A DNA stretch of 64,000 nt from Hymenobacter sp. 15J16-1T3B (GCF_020711235.1 NZ_JAJFAV010000016.1:1-64000), one strand, 5' to 3'. Counted from the stretch's first letter, positions 1-8,643 are shown. Notes: generated from the letters alone by a model not told the origin. Made by a program: numbers and translations.

Positions 1-512
1 GCATTAGATGATATCATAACTTCACCTGCCTTTGCTGAAATGAAGTTTGTTCTCGCATCAAATACCTTTCTTGGTCTATGTATTGACTTGAACTCATCTT
101 TATCGGGTATTATCAAGGATTCATAGAGTCCGTTTCTATTTCCCATATACAAATGCATTCCATGTGCTTTTATATCAAAAACTGGTGCATCTGGAATTTG
201 GAAATGTCTCTTAGTATTGTTGTCTATTCTAATGGTAAACTCATTGTTCGATGCTTTTTTCCAAAAAGCATCGAATTTGCTTTTTATTCCATTTAAGTTT
301 ATTGTGGTTTTGCTTTGTTCATTCAAAAGCCAGTCGTTTCTTAAAAAAGCTAATTTTAAGAGGTTGTAATATTCTGAATTAGAAAAGGGCTTAATAAGGT
401 CATCCATTAATACCGAGCATACATCTCCTTCTCTGTTGATCAAAAATAGTCTTCCTAGATAGATGTATCCATCTACAAATTTGTTGTCTATTTGTAACGT
501 CAAAGGTTTCAT
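1..512 (-). CDS. Unknown protein, N-terminal part only (cut by left edge)
   Basis: The frame starts with ATG at 510-512 and stays open for about 170 codons to the window edge, so only the N-terminus is visible. I do not recognise the family. There is no signal peptide or membrane segment; the start (MKPLTLQIDNKF) suggests a cytoplasmic protein. Short strand-turn stretches such as GYIYLGRLFLIN and MHLYMGNRNGLYES look like propeller-type blades, but that is only an impression. The start codon overlaps the stop of the upstream 148-residue gene in an ATGA, so the two are probably translationally coupled and made together. The DNA is strongly AT-rich compared with everything from about 1.05 kb onward, which suggests horizontal acquisition. 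The reading frame itself is secure; function is unknown. Confidence 0.75.
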   Translation of the reverse strand, partial: MKPLTLQIDNKFVDGYIYLGRLFLINREGDVCSVLMDDLIKPFSNSEYYNLLKLAFLRNDWLLNEQSKTTINLNGIKSKFDAFWKKASNNEFTIRIDNNTKRHFQIPDAPVFDIKAHGMHLYMGNRNGLYESLIIPDKDEFKSIHRPRKVFDARTNFISAKAGEVMISSN

Positions 513-955
513 AAGACTGATTTTTCTATGCGAATTCTAGTTGCGTAATCAATTATATTGTTTTGTTCCCATAAATCTAGTAGATCTGAGCTAGGTCTTT
601 TATTAGAGGAGAGTACTGGAAATCCATGCCAAACGTCGAATAAGTTTTGTGGTCCATCAAAGTAACTCAATACTTCGTCATCTTTGCCAACTATATACGT
701 GCCATTTTCCACTATTGAGAAAAGTGCTTCGTTTTCTTGGCAAAACCACCATCCTTCATCTGCTAACTTAAATACGCCGTATTGTTCATATTCTTTTATT
801 GACCAAATGGATTTTATTTCGTGTGCGCGCTCTTCCTTTTTTCTATTCGTTTTCCTGCTTTTGTTGTGTCTATGTACAGCTGTGTAAAAGTGTCTATTGC
901 TCGTTGGGCCAAAATTGCCATTTTTGTCCCTCGCTAATTTTGGAAAATTAGGCAT
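509..955 (-). CDS. Unknown 148-residue protein, first gene of an AT-rich pair
   Basis: An ATG at 953-955 opens a 148-residue frame that ends in TGA overlapping the next ATG by four bases. The N-terminal third is basic and Asn/Arg/Lys-rich (HRHNKSRKTNRKKEE around residues 29-43); the rest is acidic and aromatic (WWFCQENEALFS, GPQNLFDVWHGFP), suggesting a small soluble domain with a charged leader that could bind nucleic acid or a partner. No signal peptide or transmembrane helix is seen. I do not recognise the family. The tight overlap with the following gene says that the two products work together, as in effector-partner or other accessory two-gene units; this is inference. Base composition is AT-rich, unlike the neighbouring core genes. 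Confidence 0.7.
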   Translation of the reverse strand: MPNFPKLARDKNGNFGPTSNRHFYTAVHRHNKSRKTNRKKEERAHEIKSIWSIKEYEQYGVFKLADEGWWFCQENEALFSIVENGTYIVGKDDEVLSYFDGPQNLFDVWHGFPVLSSNKRPSSDLLDLWEQNNIIDYATRIRIEKSVL

Positions 956-1040
956 TTGAGAAAAACTTGATTTGTGGACGTGCTAGCTTATGAAAGTGAG
1001 TTTGAATAAGCAGTGTTTGCAATCTATAGCATTTCAAATG

Positions 1041-1092
1041 AAAAAGCCGCCCCGCCGGAGCCTCCTTTACCTAGAGGCCCCAGCGGGGCGGC
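1041..1092 (-). terminator. Rho-independent terminator of the ancestral mfd end
   Basis: On the minus strand a 10-base GC stem (1083-1092 pairing with 1046-1055), with further pairing inside, is followed by five T residues at 1045-1041. It lies just past the stop codon of the mfd relic, where the terminator of an intact mfd would be expected. Confidence 0.7.
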
Positions 1093-1119
1093 GTCAGTTT
1101 CAGTAGCTGCTAGCGCCAC

Positions 1120-1245
1120 TTACCCCTCGTCCTCGTCATCCGACACGGTAGCCGCGGCTACCACCGGCGGCATGGATTCCACGGCCAACTCGTTCATCAG
1201 CTCGCGGGCGGGCAGCACGCCCTGCACCTCGGCGATGGTGACGGC
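1120..1245 (-). pseudogene. Relic of the mfd 3' end (duplicated C-terminal codons)
   Basis: Read on the minus strand, this stretch encodes TIAEVQGVLPARELMNEL and then AVESMPPVVAAATVSDDEDEG followed by TAA. The live mfd ends almost identically (GVLRARELMNELAVES..., then SDDDED and TAG). At DNA level 1136-1241 matches 2088-2193 over 106 bases with about five mismatches, in the same orientation. Upstream of the shared part the relic frame hits a stop (TAA at 1252-1254) and loses all similarity, so it is a fragment and not a gene. It is followed by its own terminator at 1041-1092, which suggests that this was once the true end of mfd. The product is not expected to be expressed. Confidence 0.85.
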
Positions 1246-1276
1246 GTATTTTTACGGGGAATATCCCTGACATCGT

Positions 1277-2002
1277 ATGAAGCAATTCATTTTTCTAGCA
1301 CTACTAAGCGTGTCAGTGGCTAGCTATGGGCAGAAGACCAAGAAAGTCACCGAGCAGCAGGGCAGCTCCAAGGAGCAGTACCACGTCTTAAGCACGGATC
1401 CGAAAGTCAAGCACGGAGCCTATGCCAGATACGATGGGCGGTCCGGTCACCTGGTGGAGCGGGGGCAGTACCGCAACGGCGTGCGGGACAGCGTGTGGAC
1501 CGAATACCAGTGGGGCGGCCGCAAGGTGCAAGCCCGCGGCAAGTACCGCAACAACGAGAAAGTCGGAGAATGGGAAGCCTACGGCTACGAGGGTGAACTG
1601 GTCCAGCGTTTCGATTATACCAAGCGCCAATTGCTGTTTGAAAAATCCGGCAAATGGGCGGAAAAAGTCACCGCCAAAGCGTTGGAAGCCGACGTGTCCC
1701 TTGATGCCAAACCAACCTATCTAGGCGGTTGGGATGCGGTTTTTCGAACGGTCGGGATGAATATCCGATACCCGGCACTGGCATTACGGAGCCAAGTCGA
1801 GGGTTATGTGTGGATTGCCTTTACGATTGATGCCGCCGGTAAGGCATCGAACTTCCGGGTGGCCAAGGGCATTGGAGCGGGCTGCGACGAAGAAGCGTTG
1901 CGGGTGATGCAACTGGTTCCGGCTAGTTGGTTTCCGGCTCAGGCTGGAGGTCGTTCGGTAGCAGCGGAAGTAGAAGTACCGGTACTATTTGCTATCCGCT
2001 AA
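1277..2002 (+). CDS. TonB C-terminal-domain protein with MORN/YwqK-like repeats
   Basis: This 241-residue protein starts with a signal peptide (MKQFIFLALLSVSVASYGQ). Residues about 35-120 contain repeated G-x-Y-x-N-G/x-W segments (GQYRNGVRDSVW, GKYRNNEKVGEWE) like the MORN/YwqK repeats common in Bacteroidota. Residues about 155-241 match a TonB C-terminal domain (RYPALALRSQVEGYVWIAF, then SNFRVAKGIGAGCDEEALRV). Such proteins sit in the periplasm and may contact TonB-dependent receptors, but without an N-terminal membrane anchor this one is unlikely to be a classical energy transducer. It lies alone on the plus strand between the mfd relic and the live mfd tail, and shares a bidirectional terminator (2008-2050) with mfd. 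Its bracket of direct repeats suggests that it arrived by recombination. Confidence 0.85.
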   Translation: MKQFIFLALLSVSVASYGQKTKKVTEQQGSSKEQYHVLSTDPKVKHGAYARYDGRSGHLVERGQYRNGVRDSVWTEYQWGGRKVQARGKYRNNEKVGEWEAYGYEGELVQRFDYTKRQLLFEKSGKWAEKVTAKALEADVSLDAKPTYLGGWDAVFRTVGMNIRYPALALRSQVEGYVWIAFTIDAAGKASNFRVAKGIGAGCDEEALRVMQLVPASWFPAQAGGRSVAAEVEVPVLFAIR

Positions 2003-2007
2003 GCGCA

Positions 2008-2050
2008 GCAACGACGAGGCCCGTCCCATTGGAGCGGGCCTCGTCGTTGC
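2008..2050. terminator. Bidirectional terminator between the TonB-domain gene and mfd
   Basis: A perfect 16-base inverted repeat (2008-2023 with 2035-2050) with an 11-base loop lies between two convergent gene ends. There is no strong T-run, but position and stem strength fit a shared terminator. Confidence 0.75.
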
Positions 2051-2074
2051 GGTGCCTGACGTTTGTGCTAACCG

Positions 2075-5000
2075 CTAGTCTTCGTCATCATCCGACACCG
2101 TCGCCGCGGCTACCACCGGCGGCATGGATTCCACGGCCAGCTCGTTCATCAGCTCGCGGGCGCGGAGCACGCCCTGCACCTCGGCGATGGTGATGATGAG
2201 CTGCTCCTTGCGCTCCTTCATGCTGGCGCGGCGGGGGTGGGTCTGCACGAAGTTCAGGATCTGGCCGAACTGCTCGCCCTGGAAGTAGGGCTCGTGGCCT
2301 TCGCCCGCGTCGAGGTAGCCCTTGAGGGTGTCCTTCTTGAGCGAGACTTTGCTGAAGCCCACGCGGCAGGCCTGCCAGCGCAGGCGCACGATGTCGGCCA
2401 GCTGCTCCACCTCGGGCGGCAGCGGGCCGAAGCGGTCCGTCATGCTGGCGAGCAGGCGGCGCAGCTCCTCGGGCTCCCGGGCGCGGTCCAGTTTGCTGTA
2501 GAGCTGCAGGCGCTCCGAGACGGAGGTGACGTAGGTATCGGGGATGAGGATTTGCAGGTCGGTTTCCACGTTGCACTCGCGGGGGCGGGCAAAGTCGGCG
2601 GCGTCCTTGAGGCGGCCGGTGGTGTCGCCCAGGAACAGGTCGCGGAACTCGGTTTCCTTGAGCTCCTGCACGGCTTCGTCGAGGATCTGGTGGTAGGTTT
2701 CGTAGCCCAGGTCGTTGATGAAGCCCGACTGCTCGCCGCCGAGCAGGTTGCCCGCGCCGCGGATGTCCAGGTCGCGCATGGCCACGTTGAAGCCCGCCCC
2801 GAGGTCCGAAAACTCTTCCAGGGTGCTCAGGCGCTTGCGGGCGTCGCTCGGGAGGCCGGCTACGGGCGGGGTGAGCAGGTAGCAGTAGGCTTTCTTGTTG
2901 GAGCGGCCCACGCGCCCGCGCATCTGGTGCAGGTCGGAGAGGCCGTGCATGTGGGCGCGGTTGATGATGATGGTGTTGGCGTTGGGAATGTCCAGGCCCG
3001 ACTCGATGAGGTTGGTCGACACCAGCACGTCGTAGTCGTGCTCCACGAACTGCATCATGCGCTTTTCGAGCACGTCGCCCTCCATTTGGCCGTGGATGCT
3101 GGTGATGCGGGCGTCGGGCACCAGGCGCTGAATCAGGGCGGCCTGCTCGTCGAGGTCCTTCACGCGGTTGTGCACGTAGAACACCTGCCCGCCGCGCTTC
3201 AATTCGCGGGCAATGGCGTCGCGCACCAGGTGCTCGTCGAACACGGCCAGCTCCGTTTGCACCGGCTGGCGGTTGGGCGGCGGCGTGCTGATAACCGACA
3301 GGTCGCGGGCGCCCATCAGCGAGAAGTGCAGGGTGCGCGGAATGGGCGTGGCGGTGAGCGTGAGCGTGTCCACGTTCACCTTCAGCTCCTTGAGCTTGTC
3401 CTTGGTCTTGACGCCGAACTTCTGCTCCTCGTCGATGATGAGCAGGCCGAGGTTCTTGAACTGAATGTCCTTGTTGGTGAGCCGGTGCGTGCCGATGAGG
3501 ATGTCGGTCTTGCCCTGGGCTACCTTTTCCAGGGTCGCCTTGGCCTGCTTGGTGGTCTTGAAGCGGTTGATGTAGTCGACGGTGACGGGCAGCTCGCCCA
3601 GCCGGTCGCGGAAGGTCTTGAAGTGCTGCATGGCCAGGATGGTGGTGGGCACCAGCACGGCCACCTGCTTGCCGTCGGCCACGGCCTTGAAGGCGGCCCG
3701 AATGGCCACTTCCGTCTTGCCGAAGCCCACGTCGCCGCACACCAGGCGGTCCATGGGGTGGGGCTGCTCCATGTCGTGCTTCACGTCCTCGGTGGCCTTG
3801 GCCTGGTCGGGCGTGTCCTCGTAGATAAAGCTGGATTCCAGCTCGGCCTGCATGAAGGAGTCCTTGGCGAAGGCATGGCCGGGCGCGGTTTTGCGCTTGG
3901 CGTAGAGGCGGATGAGGTCGGCGGCAATGTCCTTGACCTTCTTCTTGACCGCCTTCTTCTTGTTTTCCCACTCCGGCGAACCAAGCTTGCTCATGGTCGG
4001 CGGCGTGCCCTCGGCGCCCGAGTACTTGGCAATCTTGTGCAGGGCGTGGATGCTCACGGTCAGCACGTCGTCGTCGCGGTACACCAGGCGGATGGCTTCC
4101 TGCTGGTGCCCGTTGATTTCCACCTGCGTCAGGCCGGCGAAGCGGGCAATGCCGTGGTCCTGGTGCACCACGTAGTCGCCGGGCTGCAGGGTGCGCAGCT
4201 CCTTGAGGGTAAGCGCCTTTTTCTTGGAAAACTTGCGCTTTTCCTGGGCGCGGTAGTAGCGCTCAAAAATCTGGTGGTCGGTATACACCAGCAGCTTCCG
4301 CTCTTCGTCGATGTAGCCCTCGCGGAGGCCCAAAGCCAGGTGCTGAAAACGGATTTCGCGGCCCAGCTCGTCGAAGATGGTGCGCAGCCTATCGAGCTGC
4401 CGCATGGATTCGGCGGTGAGGATGGTGGTGAAGTCGCGCTGCTGGTTTTCGAGCAGGTTCTTCGTGAGGCGCGAGAAGTCCTTGTTGAACGAGGGCTGCG
4501 GCTTGGAGGTAAACTGCACCTGCTCGGCTTCCTTGTAGTAGAAGCGCTTGCCGAATTCCAGCACCGGAAACCGCTCCAGGTGCTTCTTGAGCGCCTTGGT
4601 CGTCTCGAACAGCTCCTCGGGCTTCGACACGATTTTGACGCCGTGGCCTTCTTCCAGCACGGTTTTGAAGTTCTGCTCGGCCTTGTCGAATTGCTCGCCT
4701 ACCACGTCCAGCAGCTGGCGCACGTCCTTGGTCCAGATGGCGGTGTTGGCCGGCAAAAACTCCAGGAACCCCTCGCGCTTCTCCGTGAGCAGCTTCGTCT
4801 GCACGTTCGGCACGATGCTGATCTGCTCCTTGCGCTCCACCGACAGCTGCGACTCGGGGTTGAACGTGCGGATTGAGTCGATTTCGTCGCCGAACAGCTC
4901 GATGCGGTAGGGCAGCTCGTTGGCGTAGCTGAACACGTCGACGATGCCGCCGCGCACGGCGTACTGCCCCGCCTCGTACACGAAGTCGGTGCGCTCGAAG

Positions 5001-5581
5001 TCGTACTCGGCCAGCAGCTCGCCCAGAAAGTTCACGTCCAGCCGGTCCCCGACCTTGGTGGAGAAGGTGTTCTGCACGAGGCTCTGGCGGTTAATTACCT
5101 TCTCACTCAGCGCCTCGGGGTAGGTCACGATGAGGGCACCCTTGGGCAGCGGCTCCCCGTCCTGCTTGGCCTTGGCCTTGGCCTTTTCGTCCGCCGTCTT
5201 GCCCTTCTCGCCCGATTTGCCGGAGAGGCGGTTTAGCACCTCGGCGCGCATGAGCACGTTGGCGTTTTCCGTCTCGTCAAAGGAGTAGGAGCGTTTGTAG
5301 GAGCTGGGGAAGGTCAGCACTTCCTCCCGCTCACCCACCAGGTGCTGCAGGTCGGAGGCGAAGTAGGCGGCTTCTTCCCGGTCGTGCAGGATGAACACGA
5401 GGTGCTCATCGGGCCGCTCCAGGTGCAGGGTGGCGGCCACCACCGCATCCTGGCTGCCGACGAGGCCGCGCAGGTGGAAGCGTTGGCCGGCACCGCCTTC
5501 CACCCCGGGCTTGAGGTTCAGGGCCAGGGTCTGGATGTCGGTGTCGAGCGAGTAGAGGCGGAGGAATTCGGAGGTCTGCAC
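2075..5581 (-). CDS. mfd: Transcription-repair coupling factor Mfd
   Basis: Mfd is an ATP-driven DNA translocase that removes RNA polymerase stalled at lesions and recruits UvrA. The 1168-residue protein shows the usual order: UvrB-like N-terminal region, RNA-polymerase interaction domain near residue 465 (GDYVVHQDHGIARFAGL), superfamily 2 helicase with Walker A GDVGFGKTE near residue 614, DEEQ box near 714, and motif VI HQMRGRVGRS, then the C-terminal UvrA-controlling module. The same frame stays open upstream to 5737, but I chose GTG at 5579-5581 because the protein family starts near this point (QTSEFLRLY...) and a promoter box lies at 5605-5612, leaving a short leader. The last 35 codons are duplicated downstream at 1120-1245, so the current 3' end may be recombinant. 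Confidence 0.97.
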   Translation of the reverse strand: MQTSEFLRLYSLDTDIQTLALNLKPGVEGGAGQRFHLRGLVGSQDAVVAATLHLERPDEHLVFILHDREEAAYFASDLQHLVGEREEVLTFPSSYKRSYSFDETENANVLMRAEVLNRLSGKSGEKGKTADEKAKAKAKQDGEPLPKGALIVTYPEALSEKVINRQSLVQNTFSTKVGDRLDVNFLGELLAEYDFERTDFVYEAGQYAVRGGIVDVFSYANELPYRIELFGDEIDSIRTFNPESQLSVERKEQISIVPNVQTKLLTEKREGFLEFLPANTAIWTKDVRQLLDVVGEQFDKAEQNFKTVLEEGHGVKIVSKPEELFETTKALKKHLERFPVLEFGKRFYYKEAEQVQFTSKPQPSFNKDFSRLTKNLLENQQRDFTTILTAESMRQLDRLRTIFDELGREIRFQHLALGLREGYIDEERKLLVYTDHQIFERYYRAQEKRKFSKKKALTLKELRTLQPGDYVVHQDHGIARFAGLTQVEINGHQQEAIRLVYRDDDVLTVSIHALHKIAKYSGAEGTPPTMSKLGSPEWENKKKAVKKKVKDIAADLIRLYAKRKTAPGHAFAKDSFMQAELESSFIYEDTPDQAKATEDVKHDMEQPHPMDRLVCGDVGFGKTEVAIRAAFKAVADGKQVAVLVPTTILAMQHFKTFRDRLGELPVTVDYINRFKTTKQAKATLEKVAQGKTDILIGTHRLTNKDIQFKNLGLLIIDEEQKFGVKTKDKLKELKVNVDTLTLTATPIPRTLHFSLMGARDLSVISTPPPNRQPVQTELAVFDEHLVRDAIARELKRGGQVFYVHNRVKDLDEQAALIQRLVPDARITSIHGQMEGDVLEKRMMQFVEHDYDVLVSTNLIESGLDIPNANTIIINRAHMHGLSDLHQMRGRVGRSNKKAYCYLLTPPVAGLPSDARKRLSTLEEFSDLGAGFNVAMRDLDIRGAGNLLGGEQSGFINDLGYETYHQILDEAVQELKETEFRDLFLGDTTGRLKDAADFARPRECNVETDLQILIPDTYVTSVSERLQLYSKLDRAREPEELRRLLASMTDRFGPLPPEVEQLADIVRLRWQACRVGFSKVSLKKDTLKGYLDAGEGHEPYFQGEQFGQILNFVQTHPRRASMKERKEQLIITIAEVQGVLRARELMNELAVESMPPVVAAATVSDDDED

Positions 5582-5604
5582 GGTATAGCTGCTTCGGCGG
5601 GGAG

Positions 5605-5612
5605 CAAAGGTA
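5605..5612 (-). promoter_or_regulatory. Promoter -7 box of mfd
   Basis: The minus strand reads TACCTTTG, a perfect Bacteroidota TAnnTTTG box, 23 bases before the GTG start, with a TTG about 16 bases upstream. It decides the choice of the GTG start over longer in-frame starts. Confidence 0.65.
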
Positions 5613-5690
5613 GAAGCCCGGCCGGATGCAATTCCGGTCGGGCGCGTCTTACAATACCACGGCGGTGGGGCGAAAGTTTCCGCGGAAGGA

Positions 5691-5722
5691 CGGTGGGCCG
5701 CAACATTGCCGGGGCCCCACCG
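5691..5722 (-). terminator. Possible terminator after the DUF885 gene
   Basis: A stem (cggtgggcc with ggccccaccg, one bulge) lies between the end of the DUF885 gene and mfd. There is no T-run, so it is only a candidate. Confidence 0.4.
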
Positions 5723-5751
5723 TCGAAAGCCGCGCAACGACGCCGGCAGAC

Positions 5752-7554
5752 TTACTTAACTCCGGCGGCCCAGGCGTCCAGGCGCTTTTCCAGCACGGTC
5801 AGCGGCATGCTGCCGCCCAGCAGAATTTCATCGTGAAAAGCGCGCAGGCTGAACTTCGGGCCGAGCTGCTTTTCGTAGCGGGCCCGCAGCTCGCTGAGTT
5901 TGAGCTGCCCGATTTTGTAGCTCAGCGCCTGCCCCGGCACGGCCATGTAGCGCTCCACCTCCGCCGTGGCCGCCTGCTCGCTGATGGGTTCGTTGGCCAT
6001 CATGTAGGCAATGGCCTGCTCGCGGGTAAACGTGCCGGTGTGCAGGCCCGTGTCGATAACCAAGCGCAGGGCCCGGTGGATTTCGTTGCCCAGGTGGCCC
6101 ATCAGCTGGTGCAGGTCGGTGAACAGGCCCAGCTCCGGGCCCAGGCTTTCGGCGTACAGCCCCCAGCCTTCGGCAAACACCGCATAGCCGCCCATGCGCC
6201 GGAAAGCCGACAGGTCGGGGTTTTCCTGCTGCAAGGACAGCTGGAAATGGTGCCCCGGAATGGCTTCGTGCAGAAACAGGGTTTCCATGGCCGGATTGGC
6301 GGCTACGTTGAACTGAAGCGGGTCCAGAATCGGGACGTAGAACACCCCTGGCCGCCCGCTGGCCAGGTCGCCCACGCTGTATTGGGGCGCGGCCGAGGCG
6401 GCACGGAAGGCTTCCGTCGCCCGCACTTCAAACCGGCTTTTGGGCACGCGGCCAAACATGCGGGGCAGCGCCGGCGCAATCCGGGCCTGCACCGCGCGGA
6501 AGGCCTCCAATACCTGCTCCTGGGTTTGGAAAGGCCGGAACTGCGGGTCGGTCCTGACGAATTCAAAGTAGGCATTCAGGTCGCCCGCGAAGCCGATGCG
6601 GGCTTTCACGCGCTCCATTTCCGCCCGGATGCGCGCTACTTCGGCCAGGCCGAGCCGGTGAATCTGCTCCGGCGTGAGGGTGGTCGTGGTATTGGTTTGC
6701 ACGGCGTAGGCGTAGCGGGCCGCGCCCTGCGGCAGCGCGCCGTAGCCCGCGCTGCTACGGGCCCGGGGCAGGTATTCGGTTTCCAGAAAATCGGCCAGCT
6801 TCTGATAGGGCGCCACCACGTCGCGCCGGATGGCTTCCTGGTAAAGCGCCGTCAGGCGGGCCTGGTCGGCCGCTGAGAAATCGGCCGGAAAGGCGGCTAT
6901 CGGGCCGTAAAACAGGCTCTTGGTCGGATCGGTCACCACCATGGCACGTAGCTGGGGCACCATCCGGGCCACCACGGCTTTGGGCAGCACCACGCCCGCC
7001 CGCATGCCCCGCCGGAAATTGCCGATGGCCGAATCGACCAGCACCGGGTAGTGGTGCAGCCGGGCCAGCCACCGGTCGTAGTCGGCCACCGTCTTAAAGG
7101 GTTGCGCGCCCTTGCCCGAGCCGTGAATGGGCAGGGTGTTGGTCAGCGACCAGACAAATTGGTTGAAGGGCATCATCCAGTTGTTGAATGCAAACCCCTG
7201 CAGGCGTTGCGTCAGCTCGTAGTCCAGGATGTCGTAGCTCACCTGGTCGGTGGCGCTGAGCCGGGCCCGGTCGAAACGGCGCAGCCGGGCGCGGTAGTGG
7301 CGGTAGAAGCTGCGCACCGTGTCGCGAAAGGCCTGGGTCTGGTCGTTGGGCAGCTGGTCGTCGAATTGATGGTCACCCCACGCGGTAGCGGTCAAGGGGT
7401 ACAACTGAAACCGGCGGTGGTTGAACTGCTCCAGCAGCGCTGCGAGTGTTTCCGTCGTGCGCGCCGCCGCGGCCCCCGAAGCCTTGGCCCGGGGCGGTTG
7501 CGCGCCGGCCCCCAGGCTCCAGCACGCAGCGAAGACAATGAGCAGGTACTTCAT
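5752..7554 (-). CDS. Secreted DUF885 family metallopeptidase-like protein
   Basis: The 600-residue protein begins with a signal peptide (MKYLLIVFAACWSLGAGAQ) and is a full-length DUF885 member. Near residue 427 it carries HEAIPGHH, the HExxH-like zinc site of this family, and a downstream EGWGLYAESLG supplies the expected glutamate ligand. DUF885 proteins are thought to be zinc-dependent peptidases or hydrolases; the natural substrate is not known from sequence. Location is periplasmic or extracellular. There is no T9SS sorting domain at the C-terminus, so it probably stays in the periplasm. It is read in the same direction as mfd, 170 bases upstream, but mfd has its own promoter, so the two are probably separate units. 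Confidence 0.9.
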   Translation of the reverse strand: MKYLLIVFAACWSLGAGAQPPRAKASGAAAARTTETLAALLEQFNHRRFQLYPLTATAWGDHQFDDQLPNDQTQAFRDTVRSFYRHYRARLRRFDRARLSATDQVSYDILDYELTQRLQGFAFNNWMMPFNQFVWSLTNTLPIHGSGKGAQPFKTVADYDRWLARLHHYPVLVDSAIGNFRRGMRAGVVLPKAVVARMVPQLRAMVVTDPTKSLFYGPIAAFPADFSAADQARLTALYQEAIRRDVVAPYQKLADFLETEYLPRARSSAGYGALPQGAARYAYAVQTNTTTTLTPEQIHRLGLAEVARIRAEMERVKARIGFAGDLNAYFEFVRTDPQFRPFQTQEQVLEAFRAVQARIAPALPRMFGRVPKSRFEVRATEAFRAASAAPQYSVGDLASGRPGVFYVPILDPLQFNVAANPAMETLFLHEAIPGHHFQLSLQQENPDLSAFRRMGGYAVFAEGWGLYAESLGPELGLFTDLHQLMGHLGNEIHRALRLVIDTGLHTGTFTREQAIAYMMANEPISEQAATAEVERYMAVPGQALSYKIGQLKLSELRARYEKQLGPKFSLRAFHDEILLGGSMPLTVLEKRLDAWAAGVK

Positions 7555-7899
7555 ACCAATAAGATCAGGCTATTTGTAACTAAATCAGTCGGTAATAGAC
7601 TTATTTTTATCCAATATGTTGAGTACACCCCCAGGCGGTCCATGCCGGGACAACGTGTCCGATTGGGTGGGCCGCCGATGAAAAGCCAAATGCCGCCGAT
7701 CCAGGCAGAATGCCATACCGGCTAGAGCCAGCGCATAGCGGCACTAGGCCGGTGGGCGTTGCAGACCGTCGCGCAAGACGTTGTTGGGCGACCATTCCGC
7801 CCCATCCGTATGGGAAACGCCGGAGTTGGTCGGAAATACTTGCGGCGGTAGCCTCACGCGGCCGTACCTTCGGGCTATACTTCACTTCCAGTTCAATTA
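7555..7899. other. Intergenic region between divergent genes
   Basis: This 345-base stretch separates the DUF885 gene (minus) from the DUF457 gene (plus). The first 70 bases are AT-rich and would hold the DUF885 promoter, though I see no clear box. A weak TACCTTCG (7865-7872), one base off consensus, precedes the plus-strand gene. No convincing gene is seen. Confidence 0.5.
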
Positions 7900-8643
7900 G
7901 TGCGCGGTTCTTCTCACTTAGCTATTGGCCTGATTACCGGCGCCGGTATTGCGGCCGTCACCTCCGATGTGCGCTTTTCCCTGCCCGGCATTGCCCTGGC
8001 CGGCTTTTCCTCCCTCGCCCCCGACCTCGACCACCCCAACTCGCGCCTGAGCAAGCGCATGGGCTTTCTGCAGAGCTACGTGCGCTGGGCCTTTGCCATG
8101 ATGGCGGCCATGCTCGCCATTTTCGCCTACCTGAACCTGCCGCCCGGCCCCAACCAGCGCGTGGCCTACACCGCCGCCCTGGCGACGTTTCTGATTGGCA
8201 TGGCCATGCAAAACCAATCGGTGCGCAAGCTGGCGCTGCTCTTCACCGGCGCGGCCTCGGTGCTGATTGGCCTCTACGAGCAAATGATCTGGCTGAGCCT
8301 GCTCGGCGCCTTCGTGACGGTGGCCCCGTACACCTCGCACCGCTCCTACACCCACACCATTTGGGCCGCCGCGCTCTGGACCTACATCGGCCATCTGGCC
8401 AACGAAGACTTGGGCTGGCACGGAGTGGCCGCCTACGCCGGCGCGGGCTACCTCTCGCACCTGCTGGCCGATACGCTTACCAAGTCCGGAGTGCGGTATT
8501 TTTTGCCGCTATCGGACAAAGCATTGAAAGTGCCGCTGATTTCAACCGGCACGACCAGCGGCAACCTGCTGGAAGTGGGGATATGTGCCGGCTACGCCCT
8601 GCTGGTGGCGCTGCTGTGGTGGCAGCGGTACAATTTAAGCTAA
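7900..8643 (+). CDS. DUF457 (YdjM-type) membrane-bound metal-dependent hydrolase
   Basis: The 247-residue product starts at GTG 7900 with RGSSHLAIGLITGAG, a typical DUF457 start in which the early His belongs to a metal site. Further conserved parts are LAPDLDHPNS (Asp/His ligands), SHRSYTHT near residue 147 and LSHLLADTLTKSG near residue 186. Five or six hydrophobic helices place it in the inner membrane. In Escherichia coli the relative YdjM belongs to the LexA regulon, but no LexA-like site is visible here. The substrate of this family is unknown. The GTG start is preferred because the conserved N-terminal motif begins directly after it. Confidence 0.88.
   Translation: MRGSSHLAIGLITGAGIAAVTSDVRFSLPGIALAGFSSLAPDLDHPNSRLSKRMGFLQSYVRWAFAMMAAMLAIFAYLNLPPGPNQRVAYTAALATFLIGMAMQNQSVRKLALLFTGAASVLIGLYEQMIWLSLLGAFVTVAPYTSHRSYTHTIWAAALWTYIGHLANEDLGWHGVAAYAGAGYLSHLLADTLTKSGVRYFLPLSDKALKVPLISTGTTSGNLLEVGICAGYALLVALLWWQRYNLS

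Noticed and set aside
1013-1270. A plus-strand frame of 85 codons before the TonB-domain gene
   Set aside because: It runs antisense through the mfd relic and the terminator stem; its Ser/Ala-rich product has no gene character.
2237-4876. A long open frame opposite to mfd
   Set aside because: It is an antisense shadow caused by GC-rich third positions; the opposite strand encodes an unmistakable Mfd.
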